The position numbers and the translations under genes are program-made. Positions 7,296 through 15,877 of a stretch of DNA of 64,000 nt are shown here, piece by piece. The number at the start of each line of letters is the position of its first letter. The stretch's first letter is position 1. The notes beneath the pieces were generated by a model that worked only from the letters and a program-made list of their open reading frames with translations, was not told the DNA's origin and ran no database searches. Location: assembly GCA_020634135.1 (NCBI GenBank), contig JACKCG010000003.1, forward strand, positions 1 to 64,000, given 5' to 3'. The DNA is from Anaerolineaceae bacterium (GTDB lineage: Bacteria > Chloroflexota > Anaerolineae > Aggregatilineales > Phototrophicaceae).

Positions 7296-10200
7296 ATGGC
7301 GCGTAAGTGGCTGCTCGTGATTGTGATGGTGTTGTCCGTCATCGGTGTTGTCTGGGCGCAAGGGGGACAGCAGCCGCTGTTCACGCCGCTCCAACAGATC
7401 GGGGAGCGCCGCCCGCAGGGGATTCGCTACGACCCGGCCTTTGACCGGCTGGCGCTGGTAGATTTAGCGGGGCGGCTGCTGCTGGCGGACGCCGCGAGCT
7501 ACACCACCCAGCATGTCCTCTATGAACGGGGCGCATATAACGCCTATACCTTCAGCCATGACGGGCGTTACCTGGCGCTGGCGATAGACCGCCGTGTGGA
7601 ACTGTGGGATACGCAAACCGGCCAACTGCGGGTGACATTCGAGCCGGATGGCGCGAACCTCGTACAAGGGCCGCTGCTGTTCTCCCCGGATGACACCTGG
7701 CTGCTGCTGGATACGGTAGTCCCCGCACCACAGGCCACCCGCCGCAGTGAAAACGACACCAATATCATCCCCTGGATATGGGACCTTCCCGCCGCTCGTG
7801 ATGAAGCGCCGGGACGGCTGCGCGGGGGCGCAGAAGCCTTCGCCTTCTTTAACTACCGGAACGGGCTGGTACTCGGTGGCAACCTCTTTTTAGTGGCCGG
7901 ACAGCCCAACCGTCTACAGGTCATTGACGGGCGGGGGCGATCTTTTGATGTGATCGCAGAAATCCCTTCCAGCCGCGCCGAGCAGGACCCCATTTACGTC
8001 TGGCACAGCGCCACCAGTGACCTGATGTATGTAGACCCCCGTATGAATAACCAGATTGTCCAGGTGGACGCCCAGACCGGCGCGATATTTGAGATACCGT
8101 TGGGGCGTGACCTGAACTATCGCAACCTGGAAACCATGCAGAATCTGCGCCTGGGCGAAAGCGCCCGTGTGTTATGCGCGCCCAACAGCCTGCGGGAGAC
8201 ACCGCTGCTGCGTCTGCTTTATGGCGACGAGTACCTGCGTTACCAGAATTACGAGCCGGGGACGTTCATGCTGATTGACGTGCTGGAGCCGCTCTCAACC
8301 GGCGCTAACCAGCCCGCGCTGCTCATGTACAACTTCATTGAGTCACAGGGGCGCGGTTCGCTCGAACTGATTTACCCGCAGGATACGCAGCAGATGCGCC
8401 TGAGTCCTGACGGAACACGCCTGATGGTGCGGCGGGCATCCGGCCTGCAACCCATCGAAATCTATGACCTGGAAAGCTGCGGGCTGGAACGCACCCTTTA
8501 TCCCGTTGAGATTGATACCAACGGTTCGCGCCTACTGGCCTACCGTGCCGATGGAAACGTGATCGTGTCTGATTTCCAGCGGTTCGATGCCCGCAGCGGT
8601 CAGCAGCTCGCCTTTGAAGATCAGTACACCGTCCCGTTCGATGAGTTTCGTTTTAGCGGGGACGGTCAGCGGCTGTACACCTTCCGAGGGCAGGAACTCC
8701 GGGTGTGGGACGTGACAACCGGGCAGCTTTTGCAGCAGGCATCCATCGAGTTGAATGGGGATGTTATCGCCCGTTCCCCCGACGGCACGCACTACCTGAC
8801 GCAGAGTTTCCGCACGAACATCGTGATCGAAAGCGTGGATGTGCTGGGCGGTGAACGCCGCCAGCTCGAAATCCCGGCGACGAGCGCTGGCTCGGCGGTG
8901 CAGATCATCCCCAGCCCTGGTTGGGGTCGGGTGATCGCCTTCTACCAGCCCACCATTCCGGCAGACGAGAACAGCTACACCGAACTGGCCGTTTACGACT
9001 TCGACCTGGGGCAAATCCTGTACATTGCGGGGGCAGACCTGCCGCCCGGTTTCTATGATGCCGGGTGGGTGGACGATGAGCGCATTTATGTGACCGGCTC
9101 GAATAGTTACTGGCTGCCGGATAGACGCTACGGCCTGGAATATGATGCATCCGGCCTGCCCGCCTGCCTGGTGAATGCCTTCCCCGGAGAATATGAGGGC
9201 TGGCTGCCGGTATGGGAAGGGCTGACACTGCAACTGAGCAGTTACCAGTTGGGCGCACTCACCGAGCGCATCTGTGGGGCGCTGCCGGAAGAAGCTGATG
9301 GATTTATCCCGGCATTGACACCCACGCCCGGCTTCTACTACCGCAGTCTGCGTACCCCGGTTCCGTATATCATCCCCGGCGTGCCAATCTGCCTGACAAA
9401 TCGCTTTGCGAACCAGGCCGTAGATTTCGCCGCGCTGTGGCGTGAGATCACCGCCGACCTGGATGAAGCGCAGATTACACAACTTGAGACGATGATCTGC
9501 GAAGGGCTGATTAACTCGCCCTTCCGGGTGGCCGCCACGCCGACCAGCGACCCGAACATGAACATTCCCCCCACCGCGACTGCCGCCAGTGGTGCGCCGC
9601 AGACGACCAACTACATCGAAAGCGGCGACACGCTGTACTATACAATAGATGTGCTGACCGGGAATCGCTTCGCCGGAACCTACCGGCCCGAACTGGTGCG
9701 CCCGGCACAGCGGGACGTGAATTTCCTCCATAAATTCTACCTGGACCAGTTCAATGAGCCGCCAACTAACCCGGTTTTGAGCCAGGACGGGACGCGCTAT
9801 GCCGTCGCAGACCGCTACGGCTTCGTGACCATCTACCAGCTCACGCAGAGGTACGACGACCTGCTGCGCGAGGAGCAGGCTGCCGAAGCCACACGCCAGG
9901 CACAAGCCCCGCGCAGTATCGGGCTGCTGCCAACAGCGACGCAAGCCTTCAACTTCATTGGCGAGGTGCGCCCGACTCTGACGCCGACAGTAACGCCGAC
10001 ACCGCCTCCGCTGCCACAGGCCACACCTGATTCAGAGGCGTTCGGACAGACAACAGACATCTGCCCGGTGCAAACTCTGTACACGCTGGATGCGCCGCCA
10101 CCAGGATTCGCCGCCACCGGACGCCTGTTCGCCGCGCCGCCCGCTGATGGATTTTACAGCGTGTGGGTGCTGGAGCCGGAAACCGGCACCTTCATTACCG

Positions 10201-11465
10201 ATGACAGCCTGCCCTACTGCGGATTGGGCGAAAACTGCATCTTCAGCCCCGATCAGGCCTGGGTGGTGCGGGTAGCCGAGTCGGTCATCGTCTCGCGCCC
10301 GGATGGTTCGGGAGCGACCACCCTGTTCCGCCCGGAGGAAGTGAATTACTTCCCGCAGTCGCTGCGCTGGGTGAACAACACGCAGCTTGAATACAGCTAT
10401 CCCGGCTATCTGACCGAGGATGTAGCGGAGAAAATCCGCGCCGAACAGGGCGAGGACGCCCTGCGCCGCTATGTCGGGCAGATCACGCTCAACCGAATTT
10501 TCGATGTGACAACAGGGGAGCGCAGTGAGCCGTATGTGTCCGTGCCCCTCTCAATAACCGTGGAAGGCCTGCCAACCAGCATCGTCGCTCGCCAACCGGG
10601 TGACGGGCCGTTCGTGCTGGTTTCGACGCCCTACCCGCCCTTTGGCACGAAGTACTACATCTATGACTTGCGGACGCATACCTACGACTATTTTGTGCGA
10701 GTGGACTCAGGGACGCTCACAGCATCCTGGAGTCCCACCGGACGCTACCTGTATTACTGGGTGTCGGGGGATGTGGGTTATGCCGTCTTCGACAGCGAAA
10801 CCGGGGCACACCGGGCCATCGGCCAGCTTCCTTCCGGCACCTGGTCGCGGGATGGCCGTTATCGTGCCAGTTGGTACAGCACACCGGGGGAAGAATATAT
10901 AGGGCGTCTGGCCGCCCGTGAACTGCCGTTCAAGATTCGCATCTGGGACAGTGAAACGGGCAGTTTCCGTCGCTACTGCATCCCTGAAAGCGGTGTAAGC
11001 AGTAGCAGCAGCAACGGCTCGGATTTCATCTGGTCGCCGGATGGTCGCTACCTGGCGTTCACGCTGAACCTGCCGCCGCAGGGCGATGTTTTCCCGATGC
11101 CGACACCGGAAGTCGGGATTATCACGCAGGAAGCGGCTTTCTCCACCAATGTGCCGCTCTCAGCGCCGCCTATCACGGCAACCGCCAGCGCCAACATGCC
11201 CCCTTCAGGGCCAACGCCTACCGCATCGCCGAGTGCTAATATGCCAACTGCTGCGCCGACTGAACAATCAGCTAACCCGCCCACGCTGCCGCCGCCACTG
11301 CCGGATGTGGTGAGTATACCGGTCACACCAGTCACCCTGGAACAGCAGTACCAGTTCCGTAAGCCGCGCACGCTCATTCTGGATACGCAAACGGGGGCGG
11401 TGACGATCATCAGCACGGAAGTGACCGGGCTGCTGCTGTGGACGGATGACGGAGGTTCACGATGA
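7296..11465 (+). CDS. Large exported WD40-like beta-propeller protein with Thr/Pro linkers
   Basis: The ATG at 7296 is chosen over the one at 7278 because it has a GGAG Shine-Dalgarno at proper spacing and gives an ideal signal peptide (A-R-K-W-L-L-V-I-V-M-V-L-S-V-I-G). The 1389-residue product has many WD40/PD40-type strands: F-S-H-D-G-R-Y-L, F-S-P-D-D-T-W, L-S-P-D-G-T-R, F-S-G-D-G-Q-R, W-S-P-T-G-R-Y and W-S-P-D-G-R-Y, which suggests two or more propellers. Thr/Pro-rich linkers lie near residues 880-910 and 1275-1345. Two copies of a Cys-containing module of about 48 residues sit near 617-665 and 693-738. No C-terminal anchor is present. It opens a six-gene operon and overlaps the next gene by ATGA. 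Confidence 0.75.
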   Translation: MARKWLLVIVMVLSVIGVVWAQGGQQPLFTPLQQIGERRPQGIRYDPAFDRLALVDLAGRLLLADAASYTTQHVLYERGAYNAYTFSHDGRYLALAIDRRVELWDTQTGQLRVTFEPDGANLVQGPLLFSPDDTWLLLDTVVPAPQATRRSENDTNIIPWIWDLPAARDEAPGRLRGGAEAFAFFNYRNGLVLGGNLFLVAGQPNRLQVIDGRGRSFDVIAEIPSSRAEQDPIYVWHSATSDLMYVDPRMNNQIVQVDAQTGAIFEIPLGRDLNYRNLETMQNLRLGESARVLCAPNSLRETPLLRLLYGDEYLRYQNYEPGTFMLIDVLEPLSTGANQPALLMYNFIESQGRGSLELIYPQDTQQMRLSPDGTRLMVRRASGLQPIEIYDLESCGLERTLYPVEIDTNGSRLLAYRADGNVIVSDFQRFDARSGQQLAFEDQYTVPFDEFRFSGDGQRLYTFRGQELRVWDVTTGQLLQQASIELNGDVIARSPDGTHYLTQSFRTNIVIESVDVLGGERRQLEIPATSAGSAVQIIPSPGWGRVIAFYQPTIPADENSYTELAVYDFDLGQILYIAGADLPPGFYDAGWVDDERIYVTGSNSYWLPDRRYGLEYDASGLPACLVNAFPGEYEGWLPVWEGLTLQLSSYQLGALTERICGALPEEADGFIPALTPTPGFYYRSLRTPVPYIIPGVPICLTNRFANQAVDFAALWREITADLDEAQITQLETMICEGLINSPFRVAATPTSDPNMNIPPTATAASGAPQTTNYIESGDTLYYTIDVLTGNRFAGTYRPELVRPAQRDVNFLHKFYLDQFNEPPTNPVLSQDGTRYAVADRYGFVTIYQLTQRYDDLLREEQAAEATRQAQAPRSIGLLPTATQAFNFIGEVRPTLTPTVTPTPPPLPQATPDSEAFGQTTDICPVQTLYTLDAPPPGFAATGRLFAAPPADGFYSVWVLEPETGTFITDDSLPYCGLGENCIFSPDQAWVVRVAESVIVSRPDGSGATTLFRPEEVNYFPQSLRWVNNTQLEYSYPGYLTEDVAEKIRAEQGEDALRRYVGQITLNRIFDVTTGERSEPYVSVPLSITVEGLPTSIVARQPGDGPFVLVSTPYPPFGTKYYIYDLRTHTYDYFVRVDSGTLTASWSPTGRYLYYWVSGDVGYAVFDSETGAHRAIGQLPSGTWSRDGRYRASWYSTPGEEYIGRLAARELPFKIRIWDSETGSFRRYCIPESGVSSSSSNGSDFIWSPDGRYLAFTLNLPPQGDVFPMPTPEVGIITQEAAFSTNVPLSAPPITATASANMPPSGPTPTASPSANMPTAAPTEQSANPPTLPPPLPDVVSIPVTPVTLEQQYQFRKPRTLILDTQTGAVTIISTEVTGLLLWTDDGGSR

Positions 11466-12445
11466 GACGATTGTTTATGCTGTGCTGTCTGCTGTTGATC
11501 GTGGCGGGCGGGGCATCCGCCCAGGATACAACCGAACCCACGCCGTCCGGCCCGATCTTTGGCCCGACGCCGGTCTACGTGACGACGCAGGACTTCAGCT
11601 CCCTGCGTACCGGGCCTGGGCGGGCATTTGAGCGCCTGGCAGTCGTGCCGCCGGTAGCCACGCTGCCCGCCTATGGCCGCACATCGGATACGCAGTGGAT
11701 ACAGGTTGAATACGAGGGAGAGTTGGGCTGGATTGCGTCAGTTCTCCTGGTGTGGTCGGGTAACGTGGTTGAACTACCGGTAGATGGTATCAATCCGTAC
11801 CCCTTCATCCGGCGGGCGGCGGCGCTGGCGGAAACCGTTCGGGAAACGCCGTATTACGCCAGTTTCACGACGATGGTGGGCGGCATGGCATTGGGAACCA
11901 TCCCCGCCGAGACAACCGTAGAACTGACCGGGCGTGTTGGCGAACGTGGCTATCTGCGGGTACAGGCGCGTTACCAGGGGCAGTTGGTGTGGATCGGCAC
12001 CCAGAACCTGCGCATTATAGAGGGGAATTTATTCCGCCTGCTCGATTTATCCTACCTGTTCTCTTATGGGCGTTTATTCCTGACGATGCAGGAGAATTAC
12101 GCGCTGGCACTCACCAGTTACAACCAGATTCGGGATGTATGGCGGCGTATCGCCGGGGGCAATCAGGTGGCGTGTGCGCCCGTGCCGCCGCGTGTAGCGC
12201 GTTCGCTGGTGGCGACGGACGTGGTGAAGGAACCGACTTTTGAGGGCGCAGTGATCGCGCTGAACGATGCGATTGACGGTATTAACGCGGCGATCAGCGC
12301 CTTTGAGGACGCCTGCGCCCCTGGCTTCGTGCTGACAACCACGTATGTGGATGCGCAGTTAGCAAGCCTGGCCGAAGCTGAGCGCAACATGATTTTTGCC
12401 GGGTCATTGATCGAGCCGCTGCGGATACGCAATCCAGTGAGCTAG
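11462..12445 (+). CDS. Exported double-SH3 protein with helical C-terminal domain
   Basis: The 327-residue protein has a signal peptide ending at A-S-A-Q, a short Thr/Pro linker and two SH3b-type segments. The first covers residues about 38-100 (S-L-R-T-G-P-G-R-A, G-W-I-A-S) and the second about 118-185. A helical domain follows with a motif W-R-R-I-A-G-G near residue 224, a Cys nine residues later followed by A-P-V-P-P, and a second Cys near 286. The same C-terminal layout is found in the last gene of the operon (15874-16875), so they are paralogues. The paired cysteines suggest a disulphide formed outside the cell. It overlaps the propeller gene by four bases and is translationally coupled to it. 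The C-terminal domain is not one I recognise. Confidence 0.72.
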   Translation: MRRLFMLCCLLLIVAGGASAQDTTEPTPSGPIFGPTPVYVTTQDFSSLRTGPGRAFERLAVVPPVATLPAYGRTSDTQWIQVEYEGELGWIASVLLVWSGNVVELPVDGINPYPFIRRAAALAETVRETPYYASFTTMVGGMALGTIPAETTVELTGRVGERGYLRVQARYQGQLVWIGTQNLRIIEGNLFRLLDLSYLFSYGRLFLTMQENYALALTSYNQIRDVWRRIAGGNQVACAPVPPRVARSLVATDVVKEPTFEGAVIALNDAIDGINAAISAFEDACAPGFVLTTTYVDAQLASLAEAERNMIFAGSLIEPLRIRNPVS

Positions 12446-12617
12446 ACAAGTCCTGGGAAAAACTGGTGGAAACACCATATAGCGTACCCAGAAGTACCGG
12501 GTAAGACGCGGGGACACGGAATACCATGTCCGCGAATACCAGAAGCAAATGGTTCAAGGCATAGATCGTAACAGTTATGACCAGTACGCTGGCCGTTATC
12601 CTAAAGGAGATTGTGTC

Positions 12618-13454
12618 GTGGTGAAAAAATCGCTCTTCATCCTGGTGATTAGCCTGTTGATCGGTGTCGGCGTCCTCAGCGCCCAGGATGCCACCCCTAC
12701 CCCTATCCCACTGCCGCCGCCCCCGGTCTGCCCGGCGTTTGAAGGGCAACCGGCGGACATCCGCGCAGGCTACTATATGGGCGAGGGCATCGCCTACCTG
12801 AACACCAATCAACTCAGCAGCGCCGAACGCAGTTTCACCTGCATTATCCGTGTGATAGACCCGGCTTACTTCCCGGCATACATGGCACGTGGCCTGACGT
12901 ACATCCACCTGCGCGATTTTGCCCGCGCCCAGCAGGATTATAACCAGGCTATCCAGCGCCAACCGGACTCAGTGGCAGCGGTGAACAATCGCGGCGTGGT
13001 GTTCGCGCTTCAGTTTGACTATGAACGGGCGGCCAGGGACTTTGAAAGCGCCTTAGAACTGGACAGCGGCTACCTGCGGGCGGTGAATAATCGCGCCATC
13101 ATCTATACGCTGTTGGGGGACTATGACGCGGCCATCACACTGCTGGAAGACCGGGTACAAAGCACCCAGATCAGCGGTGTACTGGAACAGTACCGCGACC
13201 CGGATCGCGCTTCGGACGCCGGGCCAATCCTGTTTGATCCGCTGGCGGGGCGGCTGTACGCGCTGCTCGGCATCGTGTATTCGGCGCGTTCGCTGGATAA
13301 GTATCAGGACTATATCGAACTGGAAAGTTATGCCAACCGCTTCCCCGATGAGCGTATCTCAGCAGCATCCAGCGCATTAGAGTCGCGCTTCACGTTTGAA
13401 CTGCGCCTGGATGACGGCAGTTGGCTGCTGCTTGACGAAGCCTTGACGGAATAG
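12618..13454 (+). CDS. Exported TPR protein (GTG start)
   Basis: The frame extends back to 12549, but a strong AGGAG eight bases before the GTG at 12618 and the signal peptide that follows (K-K-S-L-F-I-L-V-I-S-L-L-I-G) fix the start there, giving 278 residues. After a Pro-rich stretch and a Cys come about four tetratricopeptide units (residues about 45-180; A-R-G-L-T-Y-I, N-N-R-G-V-V-F and N-N-R-A-I-I-Y mark successive helices). TPRs form protein-binding superhelices. A Cys pair (P-V-C-P near 36 and F-T-C near 74) is shared with the next gene. The 172-base leader carries a CGCGGGGACA/TGTCCGCG hairpin near 12510-12535 that could be an internal regulatory or processing site. Confidence 0.75.
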   Translation: MVKKSLFILVISLLIGVGVLSAQDATPTPIPLPPPPVCPAFEGQPADIRAGYYMGEGIAYLNTNQLSSAERSFTCIIRVIDPAYFPAYMARGLTYIHLRDFARAQQDYNQAIQRQPDSVAAVNNRGVVFALQFDYERAARDFESALELDSGYLRAVNNRAIIYTLLGDYDAAITLLEDRVQSTQISGVLEQYRDPDRASDAGPILFDPLAGRLYALLGIVYSARSLDKYQDYIELESYANRFPDERISAASSALESRFTFELRLDDGSWLLLDEALTE

Positions 13455-13463
13455 GGGGCAGCC

Positions 13464-14189
13464 ATGCGACGGCTATACCCCTGGCTGATAGTCTGCCTGC
13501 TGCTTCTGGGCGCGGGCGGGCTTTCGGCCCAAACGAATACAGGCGACTGCCCGCCCCTCCCCCTGGGACTGACCGGCGACGCCTATACCTACTATGTCGG
13601 TGTGGGCGATGCTTACGCATCGCGGAATCAGTCCACCCTGGCGCTGACGGCCTATACCTGCGCCATTGACGCCCAGCCGGATTACGCTCCGGCGTATGCC
13701 CGGCGCGGTCTGGCGCAGACAGTCCTAGGCGACGCGGACGCGGCAATCGCCGACTTTAACCGCGCCCTCGACCTGGACGAAACGCTGCTGGAAGGCTACA
13801 TCAATCGCGGGATTTTCTACACGCGAGCGGGCAACACCGCTCTGGCGATTGGCGATTTCACGCTGGTCGTCAGCCTTGACCCGCAGAACACGCTCGGCCT
13901 GCAAAACCGGGCGATGGTTCACGCGATTGAGGGCAACTTCGACCTGGCGCTGGCCGACCTGGATCAGGCGATTAATCTTGCCCCGGATGATCCCGCCCCT
14001 TATGCGGCGCGGGCGGCCATCTATTCGGCACTCGCGCTCCAGGATTACCAGCGTTTCCTGGATGCCAGCGGCAACCAGCGGGCCTCGCTCCCTGCCGGGA
14101 CACCCGGCGAGGTACTGTCAGCGGTGGATAACAGCCTGCGCAGCGGCAGTGTGGATGTGTGGATCGCGCTGCTGCGGGCGGGACAGTGA
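13464..14189 (+). CDS. Exported TPR protein, paralogue of the preceding gene
   Basis: The 241-residue protein has a signal peptide (R-R-L-Y-P-W-L-I-V-C-L-L-L-L-G) and four tetratricopeptide repeats (residues about 40-185, with Y-A-R-R-G-L-A, Y-I-N-R-G-I-F and L-Q-N-R-A-M-V). Like its upstream neighbour it has C-P-P-L after the signal peptide and Y-T-C in the first repeat, arguing for a shared disulphide and a tandem duplication. It begins 9 bases after the previous stop and ends 14 bases before the binding-protein gene. The repeats suggest a scaffold outside the membrane; the partners may be the SH3 and propeller proteins of the same operon. Confidence 0.75.
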   Translation: MRRLYPWLIVCLLLLGAGGLSAQTNTGDCPPLPLGLTGDAYTYYVGVGDAYASRNQSTLALTAYTCAIDAQPDYAPAYARRGLAQTVLGDADAAIADFNRALDLDETLLEGYINRGIFYTRAGNTALAIGDFTLVVSLDPQNTLGLQNRAMVHAIEGNFDLALADLDQAINLAPDDPAPYAARAAIYSALALQDYQRFLDASGNQRASLPAGTPGEVLSAVDNSLRSGSVDVWIALLRAGQ

Positions 14190-14203
14190 TGAAGGAGCGA
14201 ACC

Positions 14204-15877
14204 ATGAAGCGCGTCTTCATTCTGGCTGTGGGTGCGGCGCTGATCGTCCTGCTGGGGGCTGCCCCGGCGGCTTCTCAGGAGGGGCGCGGCCTGGTTGTGA
14301 TAAACAGCAACAGCTACAACTACCCGATAATGGATTATATCTTTCCGCGCCTGTATCGCTTGCACCCGGCAACCGGCGTTTTGGAAGGCGCAGCCCCGGA
14401 AAACCTGGCGCTGGTAGTGGACGCACAACCAACCGCCGAGCAGGAGCAGACAATCCATCTGCGTGATGACCTGTTGTGGAGCGACGGCACACCCGTGAGC
14501 GCCTATGATGTGCTGTTCGGGCTGCTGGCTGGTCGTGGCAATGTCCCTGCTGAGAACGTTTATCTGTCCAGGGATTCGGTGACGGGCGTCGCAGTTATAG
14601 ACGAATCCACGCTGAGAGTGCGTTATGTTGCGCCAGATTGCAGCAATACCGCCCGCACCAACCCGTATGTTATTCCGGTTCATGTGGTTGTCCCCGGTTT
14701 CATAGCCTTTGCCCAGGATTTGAGTGTCGAACGCCCCGGTATGATCTCCGTTGAGGATTGGTCGAAAGCCTACGACGAGGCGCATCTGTCTGAACATTCA
14801 CTGGGGGAGGATATGTATCTTCCTGCCGGGCTGCGGCCAGCGCCAGCAGAGCGCAGCGGCGAAGCAGGACGCTTAACGAACGGCGATCTGGCTATCCTGT
14901 TGGTGGGAACAACTTCAGGGATAACCCTTGAAGAACAGTTTCTCAGCGGCATGACCAACCTGCTCATTAACCCAGATTTTGACCGCCGCGCCGACCTGCT
15001 GGCACACGAGGACATCCAGATTTACGACGCGCCCGGGTGGTCAATAGATTACCTGACGTTCAATTTCGCCGATACGACCATCCCGCGCAGCGCCTATACC
15101 ACAAAAGGCGAACTGCTCGACCAGGGGCATAACGAGTTTTTCAGCGATCAGCGGCTGCGGCAGGCCGTGCAGTTGGGGATAGACGTGAACGCGATCATCG
15201 AGGTGATCTATCAGGGTGATGCGACTCGGATAACCGGGACACTCCCGTCGAATTCGTGGGGTTATAACCCGGATTTACAACCGGCAGCCTATGACCCCGG
15301 CGCGGCGGCCCGCCTCTTGGACGAAGCCGGTTGGGTGGATACGGATGGCAACGGAATCCGCAACTGCTTCCGCTGCACAACAGCCGAAGTGGGAACGAGC
15401 CTCCTACTGCGTTTCAGTGTGGAATCAGGCGGTTCACGCGGGCGTGTGGCGGAGATGATCGCCCTTCAGCTTGAACGGATCGGCGTAGGCATTACGTATG
15501 CGGATAGCAACCCGACTAACCAGCGGTTTGACCTGTACCTGGGCGGCTATACCTATAACTCGCCGTATACACTTGACCCCGATCAGACGGCGCTCTTTAA
15601 CCGGACAGCGGATGTCGCCGGCGCAATGGGTAACATCGGCTCGTACTATAACCCGGCGCTGGAAAACCTGCTGGAACAGGCCCGAACGGTGCCAGACTGT
15701 GACATCAACACCCGCGCCGCACTCTACCGAGAGGCACAGGCGCTGCTGGCTGATGACCTGCCGATGTTCGGCCTGTACGTCCGTCATGAGATGTTCGTGG
15801 CGCGCGGCATCCAGGGTTTCGACCCGCAGCCGGGGGATCCCTTCTGGAATTTACTGAATTGGAGGGTGTCGTCATGA
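14204..15877 (+). CDS. Extracytoplasmic solute-binding protein, family 5 (DppA/OppA type), without permease
   Basis: The ATG at 14204 follows AAGGAG by 7 bases, giving 557 residues with signal peptide K-R-V-F-I-L-A-V-G-A-A-L. The fold of oligopeptide-binding proteins is clear: L-R-D-D-L-L-W-S-D-G-T-P-V-S-A-Y-D-V near residue 86, F-F-S-D-Q-R-L-R-Q-A-V-Q-L-G-I-D-V-N near 307, then L-L-D-E-A-G-W and the C-terminal Y-R-E-A-Q-A-L-L-A-D-D. There is no lipobox Cys, which is unusual for a Gram-positive-like or monoderm binding protein. No permease or ATPase gene is nearby, and it is embedded in the SH3/TPR operon, so a sensing or scaffold role is as likely as transport. Confidence 0.85.
   Translation: MKRVFILAVGAALIVLLGAAPAASQEGRGLVVINSNSYNYPIMDYIFPRLYRLHPATGVLEGAAPENLALVVDAQPTAEQEQTIHLRDDLLWSDGTPVSAYDVLFGLLAGRGNVPAENVYLSRDSVTGVAVIDESTLRVRYVAPDCSNTARTNPYVIPVHVVVPGFIAFAQDLSVERPGMISVEDWSKAYDEAHLSEHSLGEDMYLPAGLRPAPAERSGEAGRLTNGDLAILLVGTTSGITLEEQFLSGMTNLLINPDFDRRADLLAHEDIQIYDAPGWSIDYLTFNFADTTIPRSAYTTKGELLDQGHNEFFSDQRLRQAVQLGIDVNAIIEVIYQGDATRITGTLPSNSWGYNPDLQPAAYDPGAAARLLDEAGWVDTDGNGIRNCFRCTTAEVGTSLLLRFSVESGGSRGRVAEMIALQLERIGVGITYADSNPTNQRFDLYLGGYTYNSPYTLDPDQTALFNRTADVAGAMGNIGSYYNPALENLLEQARTVPDCDINTRAALYREAQALLADDLPMFGLYVRHEMFVARGIQGFDPQPGDPFWNLLNWRVSS

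Noticed and set aside
7133..7384. 83-codon frame on the minus strand overlapping the start of the propeller gene
   Set aside because: It overlaps a well-supported signal peptide and has no Shine-Dalgarno or family similarity.
8532..9944. 470-codon open frame on the minus strand
   Set aside because: It lies wholly antisense to the WD40-like gene, which has a signal peptide and domain repeats. The shadow frame has no family features.
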